This document shows, one piece after another, positions 16,388-25,251 of a stretch of 52,041 nt of DNA. The first letter of the stretch is position 1. Every line of letters starts with the position of its first letter. The stretch spans positions 1-52,041 of the forward strand of contig JAWKKA010000017.1 in NCBI GenBank assembly GCA_041393495.1, read 5' to 3'. This DNA comes from RHKX01 sp041393495. GTDB taxonomy: Bacteria; Actinomycetota; Thermoleophilia; Solirubrobacterales; 70-9. A model generated the notes under the pieces. The model was not told where the DNA came from, did not search any database, and saw only the letters and a list, made by a program, of their open reading frames with translations. Both the position numbers and the translations under genes were made by a program.

Positions 16388-17137
16388 ATGTCCGGTCACT
16401 CCAAGTGGGCCTCGATCAAGCACAAGAAGGCCGCCACCGACGCCAAGCGGGGCAAGCTGTTCACGAAGCTGGCGCGGGCGATCACGGTCGCGGCGCGGGA
16501 GGGCGGGGGCGACCCGGAGGGCAACGCGACGCTGGCGACGGCGATCCAGAAGGCCCGCGACCAGTCGATGCCGAAGGAGAACATCCAGCGGGCGATCGAC
16601 CGCGGCACCGGCGAAGGATCCGACGGGGCCGCGATCGAGCGGATCCTCTACGAGGGCTACGGCCCCGGCGGCGTCGCGATCCTCGTCGAGGCGCTCAGCG
16701 ACAACCGCAACCGGACCGGCGCGGAGATCCGCCATGCGTTCCACCGTCACGGCGGCGGTCTCGGTGAGCCCAACTCGGTCGCCTGGAACTTCGAGAAGCG
16801 CGGCGTGATCCTCGTCGACGGCGGCCGCTACGACGAGGACGACCTGATCGTCGCGATCGACGCCGGCGCCGAGGACGTGCTCGACGACGACGGCACGTTC
16901 CGGGTTCTGACCGCGCCCGCCGACCTCGCCGCGGTCCGCGCCGCCCTCGATGAGGCGGGAGTCGAGACCGTCTCCTCCGACCTCGCGATGGACCCGAAGA
17001 GCACGGTCGCGGTCGAGGAGGGCGAGGCGAAGACGCTGCTCAACCTGATCGAGGCGCTCGAGGACCACGACGACGTCGACGCCGTGCACGCGAACTTCGA
17101 CATCAGCGAAGAGGTGATGGAGCGGGCCCTGGCGTAG
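16388..17137 (+). CDS. yebC: YebC/PmpR family protein
   Basis: A 249-residue protein of the usual family size. The N-terminal signature MSGHSKWASIKHKKAATDAK and the blocks KENIQRAIDRGTGEG, YEGYGPGGVAILVEALSDNR and GGGLGEPNSVAWNFEKRG are diagnostic. Members act as DNA-binding regulators; recent work also links them to translation of proline-rich stretches. In many bacteria the gene lies next to ruvC, as here, followed by ruvA and ruvB. The ATG at 16388 lies seven bases after a -10 box. Gene order supports cotranscription with ruvCAB, though 177 bases of repeat-like DNA separate yebC from ruvC. Confidence 0.97.
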   Translation: MSGHSKWASIKHKKAATDAKRGKLFTKLARAITVAAREGGGDPEGNATLATAIQKARDQSMPKENIQRAIDRGTGEGSDGAAIERILYEGYGPGGVAILVEALSDNRNRTGAEIRHAFHRHGGGLGEPNSVAWNFEKRGVILVDGGRYDEDDLIVAIDAGAEDVLDDDGTFRVLTAPADLAAVRAALDEAGVETVSSDLAMDPKSTVAVEEGEAKTLLNLIEALEDHDDVDAVHANFDISEEVMERALA

Positions 17138-17314
17138 CCCGCGCGGGCTGCGCAGCCAACTTGCAGCACAGCCGGGCTGCGCCCGGCCTCGCAGCACGCT
17201 CGCGGCTCCGCCGCTCGCTTGCAGCCGGCAGTTCCGCGCCGCCCGCCGCCCATTGCCAGCTGCCCGCTGCCTGCCGGACGAAGGCATCCGACCGCCGGGC
17301 GAGAATCACCACCC
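17138..17314. repeat. Repeat-like palindromic spacer between yebC and ruvC
   Basis: A GC-rich spacer built of alternating TTGCAGCACAGCCGGGC, GCTCGCGGCTCCGCCGCTCGC and GCCAGCTGCCCGCTGCC type segments that can pair with one another. In composition and style it is a degenerate relative of the elements at 13236 and 36603. A GAGAAT at 17301-17306 ends eight bases before the ruvC ATG and could be a -10 box. Confidence 0.45.
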
Positions 17315-17821
17315 ATGCGGATCGTCATGGGCATCGATCCCGGCATCGCGCACACCGGCTTCGGGGTGCTTCGCGTCGTCGGCTCGGGAATGACCGCGAT
17401 CGACGGTGGAACGGTCGAGACCCCGGCCGATCTGCCGACCGAGCAGCGGCTGCGGCGGATCCACGAGTCGGTCTGCGAGCTGATCGAGTGGCACGGCCCC
17501 GAGTCGGTCGCGCTCGAGAGCATCTACTTCGGCAAGAACGTGCGCTCGGCGATCGGCGTCGGACAGGCACGCGGGGTCGTGATGCTGGCCGCCGCCGCCC
17601 GCGCCGTCCCCTGCTTCGACTACACGCCGCAGGCCGTCAAGCTTGCGGTCTGCGGAAGCGGCGCCGCCGCCAAGGACCAGGTCAAGCACATGGTCGGCGC
17701 GCTGCTCGACCTCCCGTCGGCCCCACGGTCCGACCACGCGGCCGACGCGCTCGCGGTCGCCGTCTGCCATGCGTCGCACGCCCGCCACGATCAGGCCGCC
17801 GGGGCGGTCGCGGTCGGATGA
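17315..17821 (+). CDS. ruvC: Holliday junction endodeoxyribonuclease RuvC
   Basis: A 168-residue RNase H-fold nuclease that cuts Holliday junctions in the RuvABC resolvasome. Acidic active-site residues are seen in MGIDPGIAHTGFGVL (first Asp), SVALESIYFGKN (Glu) and the C-terminal PRSDHAADALAVAVCH (His-Asp pair). The region TPQAVKLAVCGSGAAAKDQV is the DNA-contact helix. The start ATG at 17315 gives the normal N-terminus MRIVMGIDPG. The last four bases overlap ruvA (ATGA). Confidence 0.97.
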   Translation: MRIVMGIDPGIAHTGFGVLRVVGSGMTAIDGGTVETPADLPTEQRLRRIHESVCELIEWHGPESVALESIYFGKNVRSAIGVGQARGVVMLAAAARAVPCFDYTPQAVKLAVCGSGAAAKDQVKHMVGALLDLPSAPRSDHAADALAVAVCHASHARHDQAAGAVAVG

Positions 17822-18402
17822 TCGCCGCCGTCAGCGGCGAGGTGATCTCGCGGCGTGGCGACCACGTCGTGATCGAAGCCGCCGGCGTCGGCTATCGCCT
17901 TGCCGTCTCCGCGGAGACGCTCCGCAGCGTGCCGGCTGTCGGCGAGCGCATCTCGCTGCATGCCCACCTGATCCCGCGCGACGACGCGCTCGCGCTCTAC
18001 GGGTTCGCGACCGAGGATGAACGGGAGCTGTTCCTGTCGCTGGTCTCGGTTTCCGGCATCGGCCCGAAGGTGGCGATGGCCGCGCTTTCCGGCGGCTCGA
18101 CCGGGGAGCTGGCGCGCGCGATCGCTGCCGGTGACGCGAAGCGATTCCAGGCGGTGCCGGGGATCGGCAAGCGGACCGCGGAACGGATCATCGTCGAGCT
18201 TCGCGAGCGGATCGCGGGCGAGCTCGGCGACGACGTCTCCACGGTCGATCCCGAGGGCAGCTCCCGAACCGAGGCGCGGGAGGGCCTGGTCGGGCTCGGC
18301 TATACGCCGGTCGAGGCGGAGCGGCTGCTCGGCGCGGCGACCGGCGAGACCGCCGAGGACCTGATCGCCACCGCCCTGCGCAACGCTCGCGCCGCTGCGT
18401 AG
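17818..18402 (+). CDS. ruvA: Holliday junction branch migration protein RuvA
   Basis: A 194-residue protein of normal length with three domains. An OB fold is at the N-terminus (MIAAVSGEVISRRGDHVVIE, GVGYRLAVS). The double helix-hairpin-helix region has VSGIGPKVAMAALSGG and VPGIGKRTAERIIVELRER for junction DNA backbone contact. The C-terminal UBA-like domain (EGLVGLGYTPVEAERLL) binds RuvB. Starts in ATGA overlap with ruvC and is followed 19 bases later by ruvB, so the three are one transcript. Confidence 0.97.
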   Translation: MIAAVSGEVISRRGDHVVIEAAGVGYRLAVSAETLRSVPAVGERISLHAHLIPRDDALALYGFATEDERELFLSLVSVSGIGPKVAMAALSGGSTGELARAIAAGDAKRFQAVPGIGKRTAERIIVELRERIAGELGDDVSTVDPEGSSRTEAREGLVGLGYTPVEAERLLGAATGETAEDLIATALRNARAAA

Positions 18403-18421
18403 GCGAAGCTGTGGGCTGACG

Positions 18422-19486
18422 ATGGCGATCGAGCGGATTCCACTCAACGAGGCGGCGATCGCGGCGGACGGCGAGCCGCGGATCGCCGACGCGCGTCAGG
18501 AGCGCGGCGAGGAGGAGCTCGACCGCAACCTGCGGCCGTCGCGGCTCTCCGAGTTCGTCAACCAGCGCCAGGTCACCGACCAGCTCGGCGTCTTCATCGA
18601 GGCCGCGCGCCGGCGCGGGGAGTCGCTCGACCACGTCCTGCTCGCCGGGCCGCCGGGGCTCGGGAAGACCTCGCTGGCGCACATCATCGCGGCGGAGCTC
18701 GGGGTTGCGATGGTCCAGACGGCCGGCCCGGCGCTCGAGCGCAAGGCCGATGTCGCGAGCTTCCTGACGACCCTCGAGCCCGGCAGCGTCTTCTTCATCG
18801 ACGAGATCCACCGGCTCAACCGCGCGATCGAGGAGACGCTCTACCCGGCGATGGAGGACCGCCGGCTCCCGGTCGTGCTCGGCCAGGGCGCCGGCGCCCG
18901 CACGGTCACCCTCGATCTGCCCGCCTTCACGCTGGTCGGCGCGACGACCCGCGCCGGCCTGCTGACGACGCCGCTCCGCGACCGGTTCGGCGTCAGCCAT
19001 CGCCTCGAGCACTACCAGCCGACCGACCTGGCGCTGATCGTCGAGCGCTCGGCGGGGATCCTCGGGGTCACGATCGATCCCGCCGGGACGGCCCAGATCG
19101 CGAGCCGCTCGCGGGGGACGCCACGGGTCGCCAACCGGCTCCTCAAGCGCGTCCGTGACTACGCCGAGGTCCACGGCCGCGGCGTGATCAGCGGCGACAT
19201 CGCCGCCGCGGCGCTGGCGATGCTCGAGGTCGACGAGGCCGGCCTCGACCGCCACGACCGCGCGATCCTCGGCGCGATCACGGCGAAGTTCTCGGGCGGG
19301 CCGGTCGGCCTGTCGACGCTGGCGGCCGCCGTCGACGAGGAGCAGGACACGATCGAGGACGTCTACGAGCCCTACCTGCTCCAGCAGGGGCTGATCAAGC
19401 GGACGCCGCGCGGCCGCGTCGTCACCGAGCGCGGCTACGAGCATCTCGGCCTGCCGGTCCCCGAGGGCCTGCCGAGCCTGTTCTGA
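18422..19486 (+). CDS. ruvB: Holliday junction branch migration ATPase RuvB
   Basis: A 354-residue AAA+ motor. Walker A is AGPPGLGKTS, Walker B is VFFIDEIHRL, sensor 1 is TLVGATTRAG and the arginine finger region is LRDRFGVSHRLEHY. The winged-helix end is IEDVYEPYLLQQGLIKRTPR-type, which touches DNA. The N-terminal 35 residues are longer and more acidic than usual but end in the typical LRPSRLSEFVNQ. The ATG at 18422 gives this length. The operon order ruvC-ruvA-ruvB matches other actinobacteria. Confidence 0.98.
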   Translation: MAIERIPLNEAAIAADGEPRIADARQERGEEELDRNLRPSRLSEFVNQRQVTDQLGVFIEAARRRGESLDHVLLAGPPGLGKTSLAHIIAAELGVAMVQTAGPALERKADVASFLTTLEPGSVFFIDEIHRLNRAIEETLYPAMEDRRLPVVLGQGAGARTVTLDLPAFTLVGATTRAGLLTTPLRDRFGVSHRLEHYQPTDLALIVERSAGILGVTIDPAGTAQIASRSRGTPRVANRLLKRVRDYAEVHGRGVISGDIAAAALAMLEVDEAGLDRHDRAILGAITAKFSGGPVGLSTLAAAVDEEQDTIEDVYEPYLLQQGLIKRTPRGRVVTERGYEHLGLPVPEGLPSLF

Positions 19487-19620
19487 GGCAGGGAGGTTGG
19501 AGGCTGGAGGTTGGAGCACCGCCGGCGGCTTCACCCTCCCACCGAGCGAGGACGGCGGTGAACGGAGTACCGGACGACGAAAGGGCGGGTCGGGCGGCTC
19601 CGATGGGCGCTCCACCCGAA

Positions 19621-19639
19621 CCCGCCGCGAAGCGGCGGG
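19621..19639. repeat. Hairpin in the ruvB to zinc-ribbon gene spacer
   Basis: CCCGCCGC, a GAA loop, then GCGGCGGG form a perfect 8-base stem. It lies in the 220-base spacer after ruvB, which also contains a short GGAGGTTGGAGGCTGGAGGT-like repetition. No T-tract follows, so a terminator role is only possible. Confidence 0.4.
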
Positions 19640-19693
19640 CGCCCAGCGGGGCTGCCCGATCCGCCCGCGGCAAGGGTCGCGAATCCGATTCAC

Positions 19694-19699
19694 TAGCCT
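19694..19699 (+). promoter_or_regulatory. Probable -10 box of the zinc-ribbon/PAS-like gene (leaderless)
   Basis: TAGCCT ends seven bases before the GTG at 19707, with no ribosome binding site between. Same geometry as upstream of pdxS, yebC and furA. Confidence 0.4.
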
Positions 19700-19706
19700 T
19701 CCGAGC

Positions 19707-20192
19707 GTGCCCTTCTTCATCTGTCCCAACTGCGGCAATCGCGTGCAGAGCGGTGAGCGGACCGCCGGGTTGTCGGGTCGTCCGAAGGGCTGTCCGAAGT
19801 GCGGGTTCGGGTTCCTGTTCGAGCTGCTCGACGACTACTACCCGGCGCCGGATGCGGCGTTCTTCACCTGCGATGGCCAGGGTCGGGTGCTCGACGTCGG
19901 CCGCGGTGGCTTCGAGCTGACCGGGCTCAAGGACGAGGCGGTGATCGGCCGGCCGGTCAAGGACGTCCTCGGCCTCGAGTGGATCGACCCCGGCGAGGGC
20001 GGCGAGTCGGCCGACAGCGACGGCAACGGCGTCGCCGACCCGATCGAGACGACCCTCGAGTGGGGCGTCCGCTCGCTCGGCAAGCGGGTCGCGGTCCATG
20101 CCGAGGGCGACCTCCCGGCGAAGGCCGTCGCCGACGTCTTCCCGGCCTACGACGACGACGGCGGGATGCTGCTCGTCCTCACGCCGGAGTAG
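19707..20192 (+). CDS. Zinc-ribbon protein with PAS-like domain
   Basis: A 161-residue protein starting MPFFICPNCGNRVQSGERTA; the pairs CPNC and CPKC (about 22 residues apart) form a likely zinc ribbon. The second part, FFTCDGQGRVLDVGRGGFEL followed by TGLKDEAVIGRPVKDVLGLE, reads like a PAS domain core (question-like N-cap, then the conserved G-x-P-V region). The C-terminus ends in an amphipathic strand and MLLVLTPE. There is no effector domain, so it may be a small sensor or adaptor. The GTG at 19707 is chosen since MPFFICPNCG is a natural start and a -10 box lies seven bases upstream. It sits between ruvB and secDF on the same strand. Confidence 0.75.
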   Translation: MPFFICPNCGNRVQSGERTAGLSGRPKGCPKCGFGFLFELLDDYYPAPDAAFFTCDGQGRVLDVGRGGFELTGLKDEAVIGRPVKDVLGLEWIDPGEGGESADSDGNGVADPIETTLEWGVRSLGKRVAVHAEGDLPAKAVADVFPAYDDDGGMLLVLTPE

Positions 20193-20236
20193 GCGGCGGG
20201 CTCCGGCCTCTTCCTGACGTACTCTGCGCGGAACGG

Positions 20237-23050
20237 ATGGGCTCGCGCCGCACGAACATCATCATCGTCTCGCTGATCTTCGCCCTGCTGGCGGGGTCGC
20301 TGTACGTGATCTTCACGAAGCCGACGAAGCTCGGCCTCGACCTCAGCGGCGGGACCCAGCTCATCTACCAGGGCGAGCCGAGCCCGGAGAACCCGACGGT
20401 CGACCAGGAGGACATCACCAGGGCGATCGAGATCATCCGCGACCGCGTCGACGCGCTCGGCGTCTCCGAGCCCGAGATCGCGCCGCTCGGCACCGACCAG
20501 ATCCAGATCAGCCTCCCGAACGTCCAGGACACCCAGCGGGCGATCGACCAGGTCGGCGATACCGCCAAGCTCTACTTCTACGACCTCGAGCCGAACGTCG
20601 TCCCGCTCGACCCGAAGACGACCGAGGTCACGCCGACGAACCTCGAGCAGCAGTCGACGACGAGCCTCTACGACGCGGTCGAGCTCGCCTCGAAGCAGAG
20701 CTCGAAGTGCAACGACGTCTGCACGACGACCGGACCCGAGCTCTACCTGTTCGAGAAGCGGAGCCACGACTACGTCGCCGGCCCGGAGGCCAACGAGCGT
20801 GACCTGTTCTCGACCGATGCCGCCAAGGCGGTCCCGAAGGGCAACCGCAAGGTCCTCTCGGTTCCGCAGGGGACGATCGTCGTCCAGGACCAGCAGGACG
20901 ATCCGAGCACGACGCCGCGCTACTTCGTCCTCCGCGATCGCCCGGCGCTGAGCGGTGACGACATCACCAACCCGGAGCAGAACTTCGACCAGAACAACCA
21001 GCCGAACGTCACCTTCGACTTCACCGATCGCGGTCGCGCCGCCTTCCAGACCATCACCCGGAAGATCGCCCAGCGCGGCCAGGAGTCGCTCGGGCCGCCC
21101 TACTCGTTCGCGATCGTCCTCGACCAGAAGATCGTCTCGCGGCCGGTCATCGACTACCAGGAGAACCCGGACGGCATCGACGGTCGCACCGGCGCCCAGA
21201 TCTCCGGTGGCTTCACCGTCCAGCAGGCCCAGGACCTGGCGACGTTCCTGAAGATCGGGGCGCTGCCGATCAACCTGAAGCTGGTCAGCCAGAGCACCGT
21301 CACGGCGACGCTCGGCCAGCAGGCGCTCGATCAGGGTCTCAAGGCCGGGCTGATCGGGCTGCTGCTGGTCTCGATCTTCTTCCTCCTCTACTACCGCTTC
21401 CTCGGTGCGATCGCGATCCTCGGCCTCGCTGTCTACGCGGTCTTCTTCCTGGCGATCATGAAGCTGATCCCGATCACGCTGACGCTGCCGGGGATCGCCG
21501 GGCTGATCCTCACGATCGGCGTTGCCTCGGACTCGAACGTCGTCATCTTCGAGCGGATCAAGGAGGAGGCCCGCAAGGGCCACTCGATGGTCTCCTCGAT
21601 CACGACCGGCTACAAGCGCGGGATCGCGACGATCATCGACGCGAACGTGATCACGTTGCTGACCGCGTTCATCCTCTTCGGGCTGGCGACCGCCGGCGTC
21701 AAGGGCTTCGCGTTCACGCTCGGCGTCGGGACGATCGTCTCGCTGCTGACCGCGGTCGTCTTCACGCGGGCGGTGCTCGGGCTGCTCGGCCGAAGCCGGA
21801 TCCTGCGCTCGCCGCGGTTCCTGGGCGCCGGCGAGCAGCGCGTCCGCTGGCACTTCGACTTCGCCGGCGCGAGTCGCTGGTTCTTCTCGATCTCCGGCGT
21901 GATCCTCGTCATCGGCGCGCTCTCGTTCGCGACCAACCAGCTCAACTTCGGAATCGACTTCGAGTCGGGGACGAAGATCGAGACCGCGCTCGCGAAGCCG
22001 GCGAGCGTCGACGAGGTCCGCTCCTCGCTCAGCGACGCGGGGGTAGCCGATGTCGAGTCGGTCAAGGTCCAGGCGGTCGAGAACCCCGACTTCGGACAGA
22101 ACGTCTTCCAGATCCAGGGCACGATCGCGCCCGACGAGGTCGGCTCGGTCCAGCGCCAGCTGAGCGCCGACTTCGGTTTCGAGGGCGGTCAGGACGCCGG
22201 CTTTCAGAGCACCTCGGTCGGCCCGACCTTCGGCCAGCAGATCGCCCGCAGCGCCGGCTACGCGATCGCCTTCTCGCTGCTGCTGATCGCCGCCTACGTC
22301 GCCTTCCGGTTCGAGCCCAAGTACGCGATCCCGGTGATGATCGCGGTGATCCACGACATCCTGATCACCGCCGGCGTCTACTCGATCGTCGGCCGGGAGG
22401 TCACGAGCGGGACCGTGGCCGCGTTCCTGACGATCCTCGGCTACTCGCTCTACGACACGATCATCGTCTTCGACCGAATACGCGAGAACGTGCCGCGGTT
22501 GCCGCGGGCGACGTTCTCGCAAATCGCGAACCGCTCGCTCAGCGAGGTGCTGACGCGATCGCTGATCACCGGGCTGTCGACGGTGTTCCTGATCGGCGTG
22601 ATCCTGATCTTCGGCGGCGAGACCCTGCGCGACTTCGCCTTCGCGATGATGGTCGGCGTGCTCTCGGGCACCTACTCGTCGATCTTCATCGCTTCACCGG
22701 TGCTGATCGCCTGGAAGGAGCGTGAGCCCGCCTACCAGGCGCGGGCGGCGCGAATCGCCGAGCAGATGGGCCGCGTCCCGGCCTTCCCCGAGGACAACGA
22801 GGTCGCCCTCGTCGGCGGCGAGCCGGAGCGCAAGGGCCCCGCGGCGAAGGTCGAGGCCCCCAACGGCCGCCCGGCCGAGCCCGAGCAGCAACCGCCGGCC
22901 CCGGTCGCTACGGCGACCCGTGGGGACGGTGACGGCGCCGAGCCCGCGGCCGACGATGCCGCCGACGCGGGCGCGACCGAGCGCGAGCGGCGGATGGCGG
23001 CGCGCCGTCGCCGCCAGGCGCAGAAGCGCAAGCACGGAAGGAATCGCTGA
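20237..23050 (+). CDS. secDF: Fused protein translocase subunit SecDF
   Basis: A 937-residue fusion of SecD and SecF, the proton-driven accessory complex that pulls secreted proteins through SecYEG. The SecD half opens with a helix at about 8-26 and LGLDLSGGTQL (D1). A periplasmic region follows to about 365, then five helices with SNVVIFERIKEE and TTGYKRGIATIIDANVITLL. The SecF half starts near residue 535 with FDFAGASRWFFSISG and NFGIDFESGTKIE. It contains the second set of helices ending in TRSLITGLSTVFLIGVILIF. The last 100 residues are a Pro/Ala/acid-rich tail ending in an Arg/Lys cluster. A TACTCT -10 box lies at 20220-20225. Most actinobacteria keep secD and secF separate, so the fusion is notable. 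Confidence 0.96.
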   Translation: MGSRRTNIIIVSLIFALLAGSLYVIFTKPTKLGLDLSGGTQLIYQGEPSPENPTVDQEDITRAIEIIRDRVDALGVSEPEIAPLGTDQIQISLPNVQDTQRAIDQVGDTAKLYFYDLEPNVVPLDPKTTEVTPTNLEQQSTTSLYDAVELASKQSSKCNDVCTTTGPELYLFEKRSHDYVAGPEANERDLFSTDAAKAVPKGNRKVLSVPQGTIVVQDQQDDPSTTPRYFVLRDRPALSGDDITNPEQNFDQNNQPNVTFDFTDRGRAAFQTITRKIAQRGQESLGPPYSFAIVLDQKIVSRPVIDYQENPDGIDGRTGAQISGGFTVQQAQDLATFLKIGALPINLKLVSQSTVTATLGQQALDQGLKAGLIGLLLVSIFFLLYYRFLGAIAILGLAVYAVFFLAIMKLIPITLTLPGIAGLILTIGVASDSNVVIFERIKEEARKGHSMVSSITTGYKRGIATIIDANVITLLTAFILFGLATAGVKGFAFTLGVGTIVSLLTAVVFTRAVLGLLGRSRILRSPRFLGAGEQRVRWHFDFAGASRWFFSISGVILVIGALSFATNQLNFGIDFESGTKIETALAKPASVDEVRSSLSDAGVADVESVKVQAVENPDFGQNVFQIQGTIAPDEVGSVQRQLSADFGFEGGQDAGFQSTSVGPTFGQQIARSAGYAIAFSLLLIAAYVAFRFEPKYAIPVMIAVIHDILITAGVYSIVGREVTSGTVAAFLTILGYSLYDTIIVFDRIRENVPRLPRATFSQIANRSLSEVLTRSLITGLSTVFLIGVILIFGGETLRDFAFAMMVGVLSGTYSSIFIASPVLIAWKEREPAYQARAARIAEQMGRVPAFPEDNEVALVGGEPERKGPAAKVEAPNGRPAEPEQQPPAPVATATRGDGDGAEPAADDAADAGATERERRMAARRRRQAQKRKHGRNR

Positions 23051-23053
23051 GCG

Positions 23054-23338
23054 ATGGCCCTGCTCGTCTGGATGACCCTCGGCGTCGCGCTCTGGCACTT
23101 CACCGTCTTCGTGCCCGACAGGTTCGTCGGCGGGATCATCGGCGCCTTCCTCGCCGCCGTCGCCGGAGCGCTCGTCAGCGGCGCGCTGCTGCAGATCATC
23201 CAGGACAAGAGCCTCGGCGAGACCGACCTGGCGACGTTCCTCGCCGCGGTCCCGGGCTGTCTGATCGCGCTGGCGATCACCTACGCGATCGGCGCCCGCG
23301 ACCCCAGTAGACACCCGATTCACTACGGCGACGCCTGA
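23054..23338 (+). CDS. Small membrane protein (94 aa)
   Basis: A 94-residue protein with three hydrophobic stretches (about 3-20, 25-48 and 64-82) separated by glycine-rich turns, as in FVGGIIGAFLAAVAGALVSG. It resembles the GlsB/YeaQ-like or transglycosylase-associated style of small membrane protein, but no motif fixes that. It begins three bases after the secDF stop, so it is probably cotranslated with it. A function in secretion is conceivable from context only. Confidence 0.65.
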   Translation: MALLVWMTLGVALWHFTVFVPDRFVGGIIGAFLAAVAGALVSGALLQIIQDKSLGETDLATFLAAVPGCLIALAITYAIGARDPSRHPIHYGDA

Positions 23339-23343
23339 GCGCC

Positions 23344-23501
23344 GCGACGGCGCTTCGCATCCCGGCGTCCTCGTCGGCTCACGGCCCGAGGCCGCTTCGC
23401 CTCCTGCGTCCTCGGCCTGCTCGGCCCTCGCGGCGCTCGCGCGACGGCGCTTCGCATCCCGGCGTCCTCGTCGGCTCACGGCCCGAGGCCGCTTCGCCTC
23501 C
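23344..23501. repeat. Two identical 61-base direct repeats between secDF operon and recJ
   Basis: Positions 23344-23404 and 23441-23501 are identical over 61 bases (beginning GCGACGGCGCTTCGCATCCC), with a 36-base spacer of similar composition. They lie in the non-coding gap before recJ. Segments such as CGAGGCCGCTTCGCCTC are themselves palindromic, so folded structures are possible. Perfect identity suggests a recent duplication or ongoing gene conversion. Confidence 0.92.
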
Positions 23502-23571
23502 CGGCATCGTCTCTCCACGGCCGAAAGGCGGCGCCGGGGTTCCGTCCTCGTGCGGTGCAAGCCTGACCGGC

Positions 23572-25251
23572 GTGAGCGCGAGCGTGAAGGCAACCGGATT
23601 TCGTGCCCGTCCCTACGACTACGCCGAGGCGCGCCGGATCGCCGATGAGCTCGAGCTCGCCGATCCGGTCGCGATCGCGCTGGTCCGGCGCGGACACCGG
23701 ACCGTCGCGGCCGCGCGCGACTTCCTCGCGGCCGCCGACGCCCACGATCCGGGCCTGTTCGAGGGGATCGACGATGCGGTCCGCCGGATCCGGGCGGCGA
23801 TCGAGGCGGGCGTCCGGGTCACCGTCCATGGCGATTACGACGTCGACGGAATCTGCTCGACGGCGATCATGGTCGCGGCGCTGCGGCGGGCGGGGGCTGA
23901 CGCCGACTGGCTGATTCCGGACCGGCTCAGCGACGGCTACGGACTCAGCGACAGCTCGCTCGAGACGCTCCGCGAGCGCGGCGCCGGCCTCGTCGTCACG
24001 GTCGACTGCGGGATCGCCTCGCCCGGTCAGATCGCCGCGATCGAGGCGGCCGGGATCGGTGCCGTCGTCACCGACCACCATCAGCCCGGCGAGCAGCTTC
24101 CCGCCTGCCCGATCGTCCACCCGCAGGTGAGCGGCTATCCGTTCGCGATGCTCTGCGGCGCCGCGGTGGCGGCGAAGCTCGCCCAGGCGCTCGAGCGCTC
24201 GCTCGGCGAGCGCGAGGCGCCGATCCGCGACCTCGACCTCGTCGCCCTCGCGACGGTCGCCGATCTCGTCCCGCTCGTCGGTGAGAACCGCAGTCTCGTC
24301 CGCCGCGGGCTCGCGGAGATCCGCCGGGCCCCGCGGGCGGGGCTCCGGGCGCTGATCGAAGCGGCGCGCGTCGATCCCGAGCACGTCGACGAGGGCGACA
24401 TCGCCTTCCGGCTCGGACCGCGCCTCAACGCCGCCGGGCGCCTCTACCGCGCCGACGCCGGCGTCGAGCTGATGCTGACCGATGACCCCGCACGGGCGGC
24501 GACGATCGCCGGCGAGCTCGATGCGGCCAACCACGAGCGCCGCGAGACCGAGCGCCGGGTCGCCGCCGAGGCCGAGAGCGGCGCTCCGCGGTACACGCCC
24601 GACGACCTGCGGGCGGCGCCGGCCATCGTCGTTGCCGGCGAGGGCTGGCATCCGGGGGTGGTCGGGATCGTCGCCTCGCGGCTGGTCGATCGCCATGAGG
24701 TACCGGCGATCGTCCTCGCGATCGACGGCGACGGCCGGGCGAAGGGATCGGGGCGGAGCGTGGAGGGCTTCGACCTGCTCGCCGGCCTCGATGCGTGCGC
24801 GGCCCATCTCGACCGCTACGGGGGCCACCGCGCCGCGGCCGGCGTCGAGCTCGCGGCCGAGCGGATCGAGGACTTTCGCGCGGCGCTGATCGCGCACGCC
24901 GCCGCGGTCCGGCCCTCGTCGGAGCCGCCCGAGGCCGACCTCGTCGACGCCTTCGTGGGAGCGGAGTCGCTCGGCCTCGACGTCGCCGATGGCTGGCGCT
25001 GGCGCCGTTCGGGCAGGGCAACCCGGGCGTCAAGCTGCTCGTCCCCGGAGCCAGGGTCGGGGACGTCAGGCCGATGGGGGAGGAGGGCCGTCATGCCCGA
25101 TTCAACCTCAACACCGGCACGCTCTCGGCCCGCGGCGTCGCTTTCAACGCCAACGGCACGCTCGCGGCCGCACAGCGCGAGCCGCACGACATCGCCGTCC
25201 GCCTCGAGGTCAACCACTGGAACGGCGCGGTCGAGCCGCGCGCGGTCCTGA
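23572..25251 (+). CDS. recJ: Single-stranded-DNA exonuclease RecJ, N-terminal and core part (frameshifted)
   Basis: A DHH-family 5'-3' exonuclease. Motifs in order: HGDYDVDGICSTAIM (about residue 85), VVTVDCGI, the DHH motif in VVTDHHQPG, PRLNAAGRLYRADAGVEL, and the DHHA1 part DRYGGHRAAAGVEL. The start is the GTG at 23572. The true reading frame ends near 24990: in GATGGCTGG one base is missing relative to the expected GATGAGCTGG (Asp-Glu-Leu). Beyond this the frame to 25251 is nonsense (RRSGRATRASSCSSPEPGSG), while another frame gives LALAPFGQGNPGVKLLVPG, the expected OB-domain sequence. The rest of the protein is described in the next entry. Confidence 0.92.
   Translation: MSASVKATGFRARPYDYAEARRIADELELADPVAIALVRRGHRTVAAARDFLAAADAHDPGLFEGIDDAVRRIRAAIEAGVRVTVHGDYDVDGICSTAIMVAALRRAGADADWLIPDRLSDGYGLSDSSLETLRERGAGLVVTVDCGIASPGQIAAIEAAGIGAVVTDHHQPGEQLPACPIVHPQVSGYPFAMLCGAAVAAKLAQALERSLGEREAPIRDLDLVALATVADLVPLVGENRSLVRRGLAEIRRAPRAGLRALIEAARVDPEHVDEGDIAFRLGPRLNAAGRLYRADAGVELMLTDDPARAATIAGELDAANHERRETERRVAAEAESGAPRYTPDDLRAAPAIVVAGEGWHPGVVGIVASRLVDRHEVPAIVLAIDGDGRAKGSGRSVEGFDLLAGLDACAAHLDRYGGHRAAAGVELAAERIEDFRAALIAHAAAVRPSSEPPEADLVDAFVGAESLGLDVADGWRWRRSGRATRASSCSSPEPGSGTSGRWGRRAVMPDSTSTPARSRPAASLSTPTARSRPHSASRTTSPSASRSTTGTARSSRARS

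Noticed and set aside
20147..22522. A 791-codon reverse open frame
   Set aside because: Antisense to secDF, composed of repetitive Asp/Arg/Gln runs with no recognisable domain.
23339..23571. Possible small genes between the secDF operon and recJ
   Set aside because: The open frames there are created by the 61-base repeat and show no protein-like composition.
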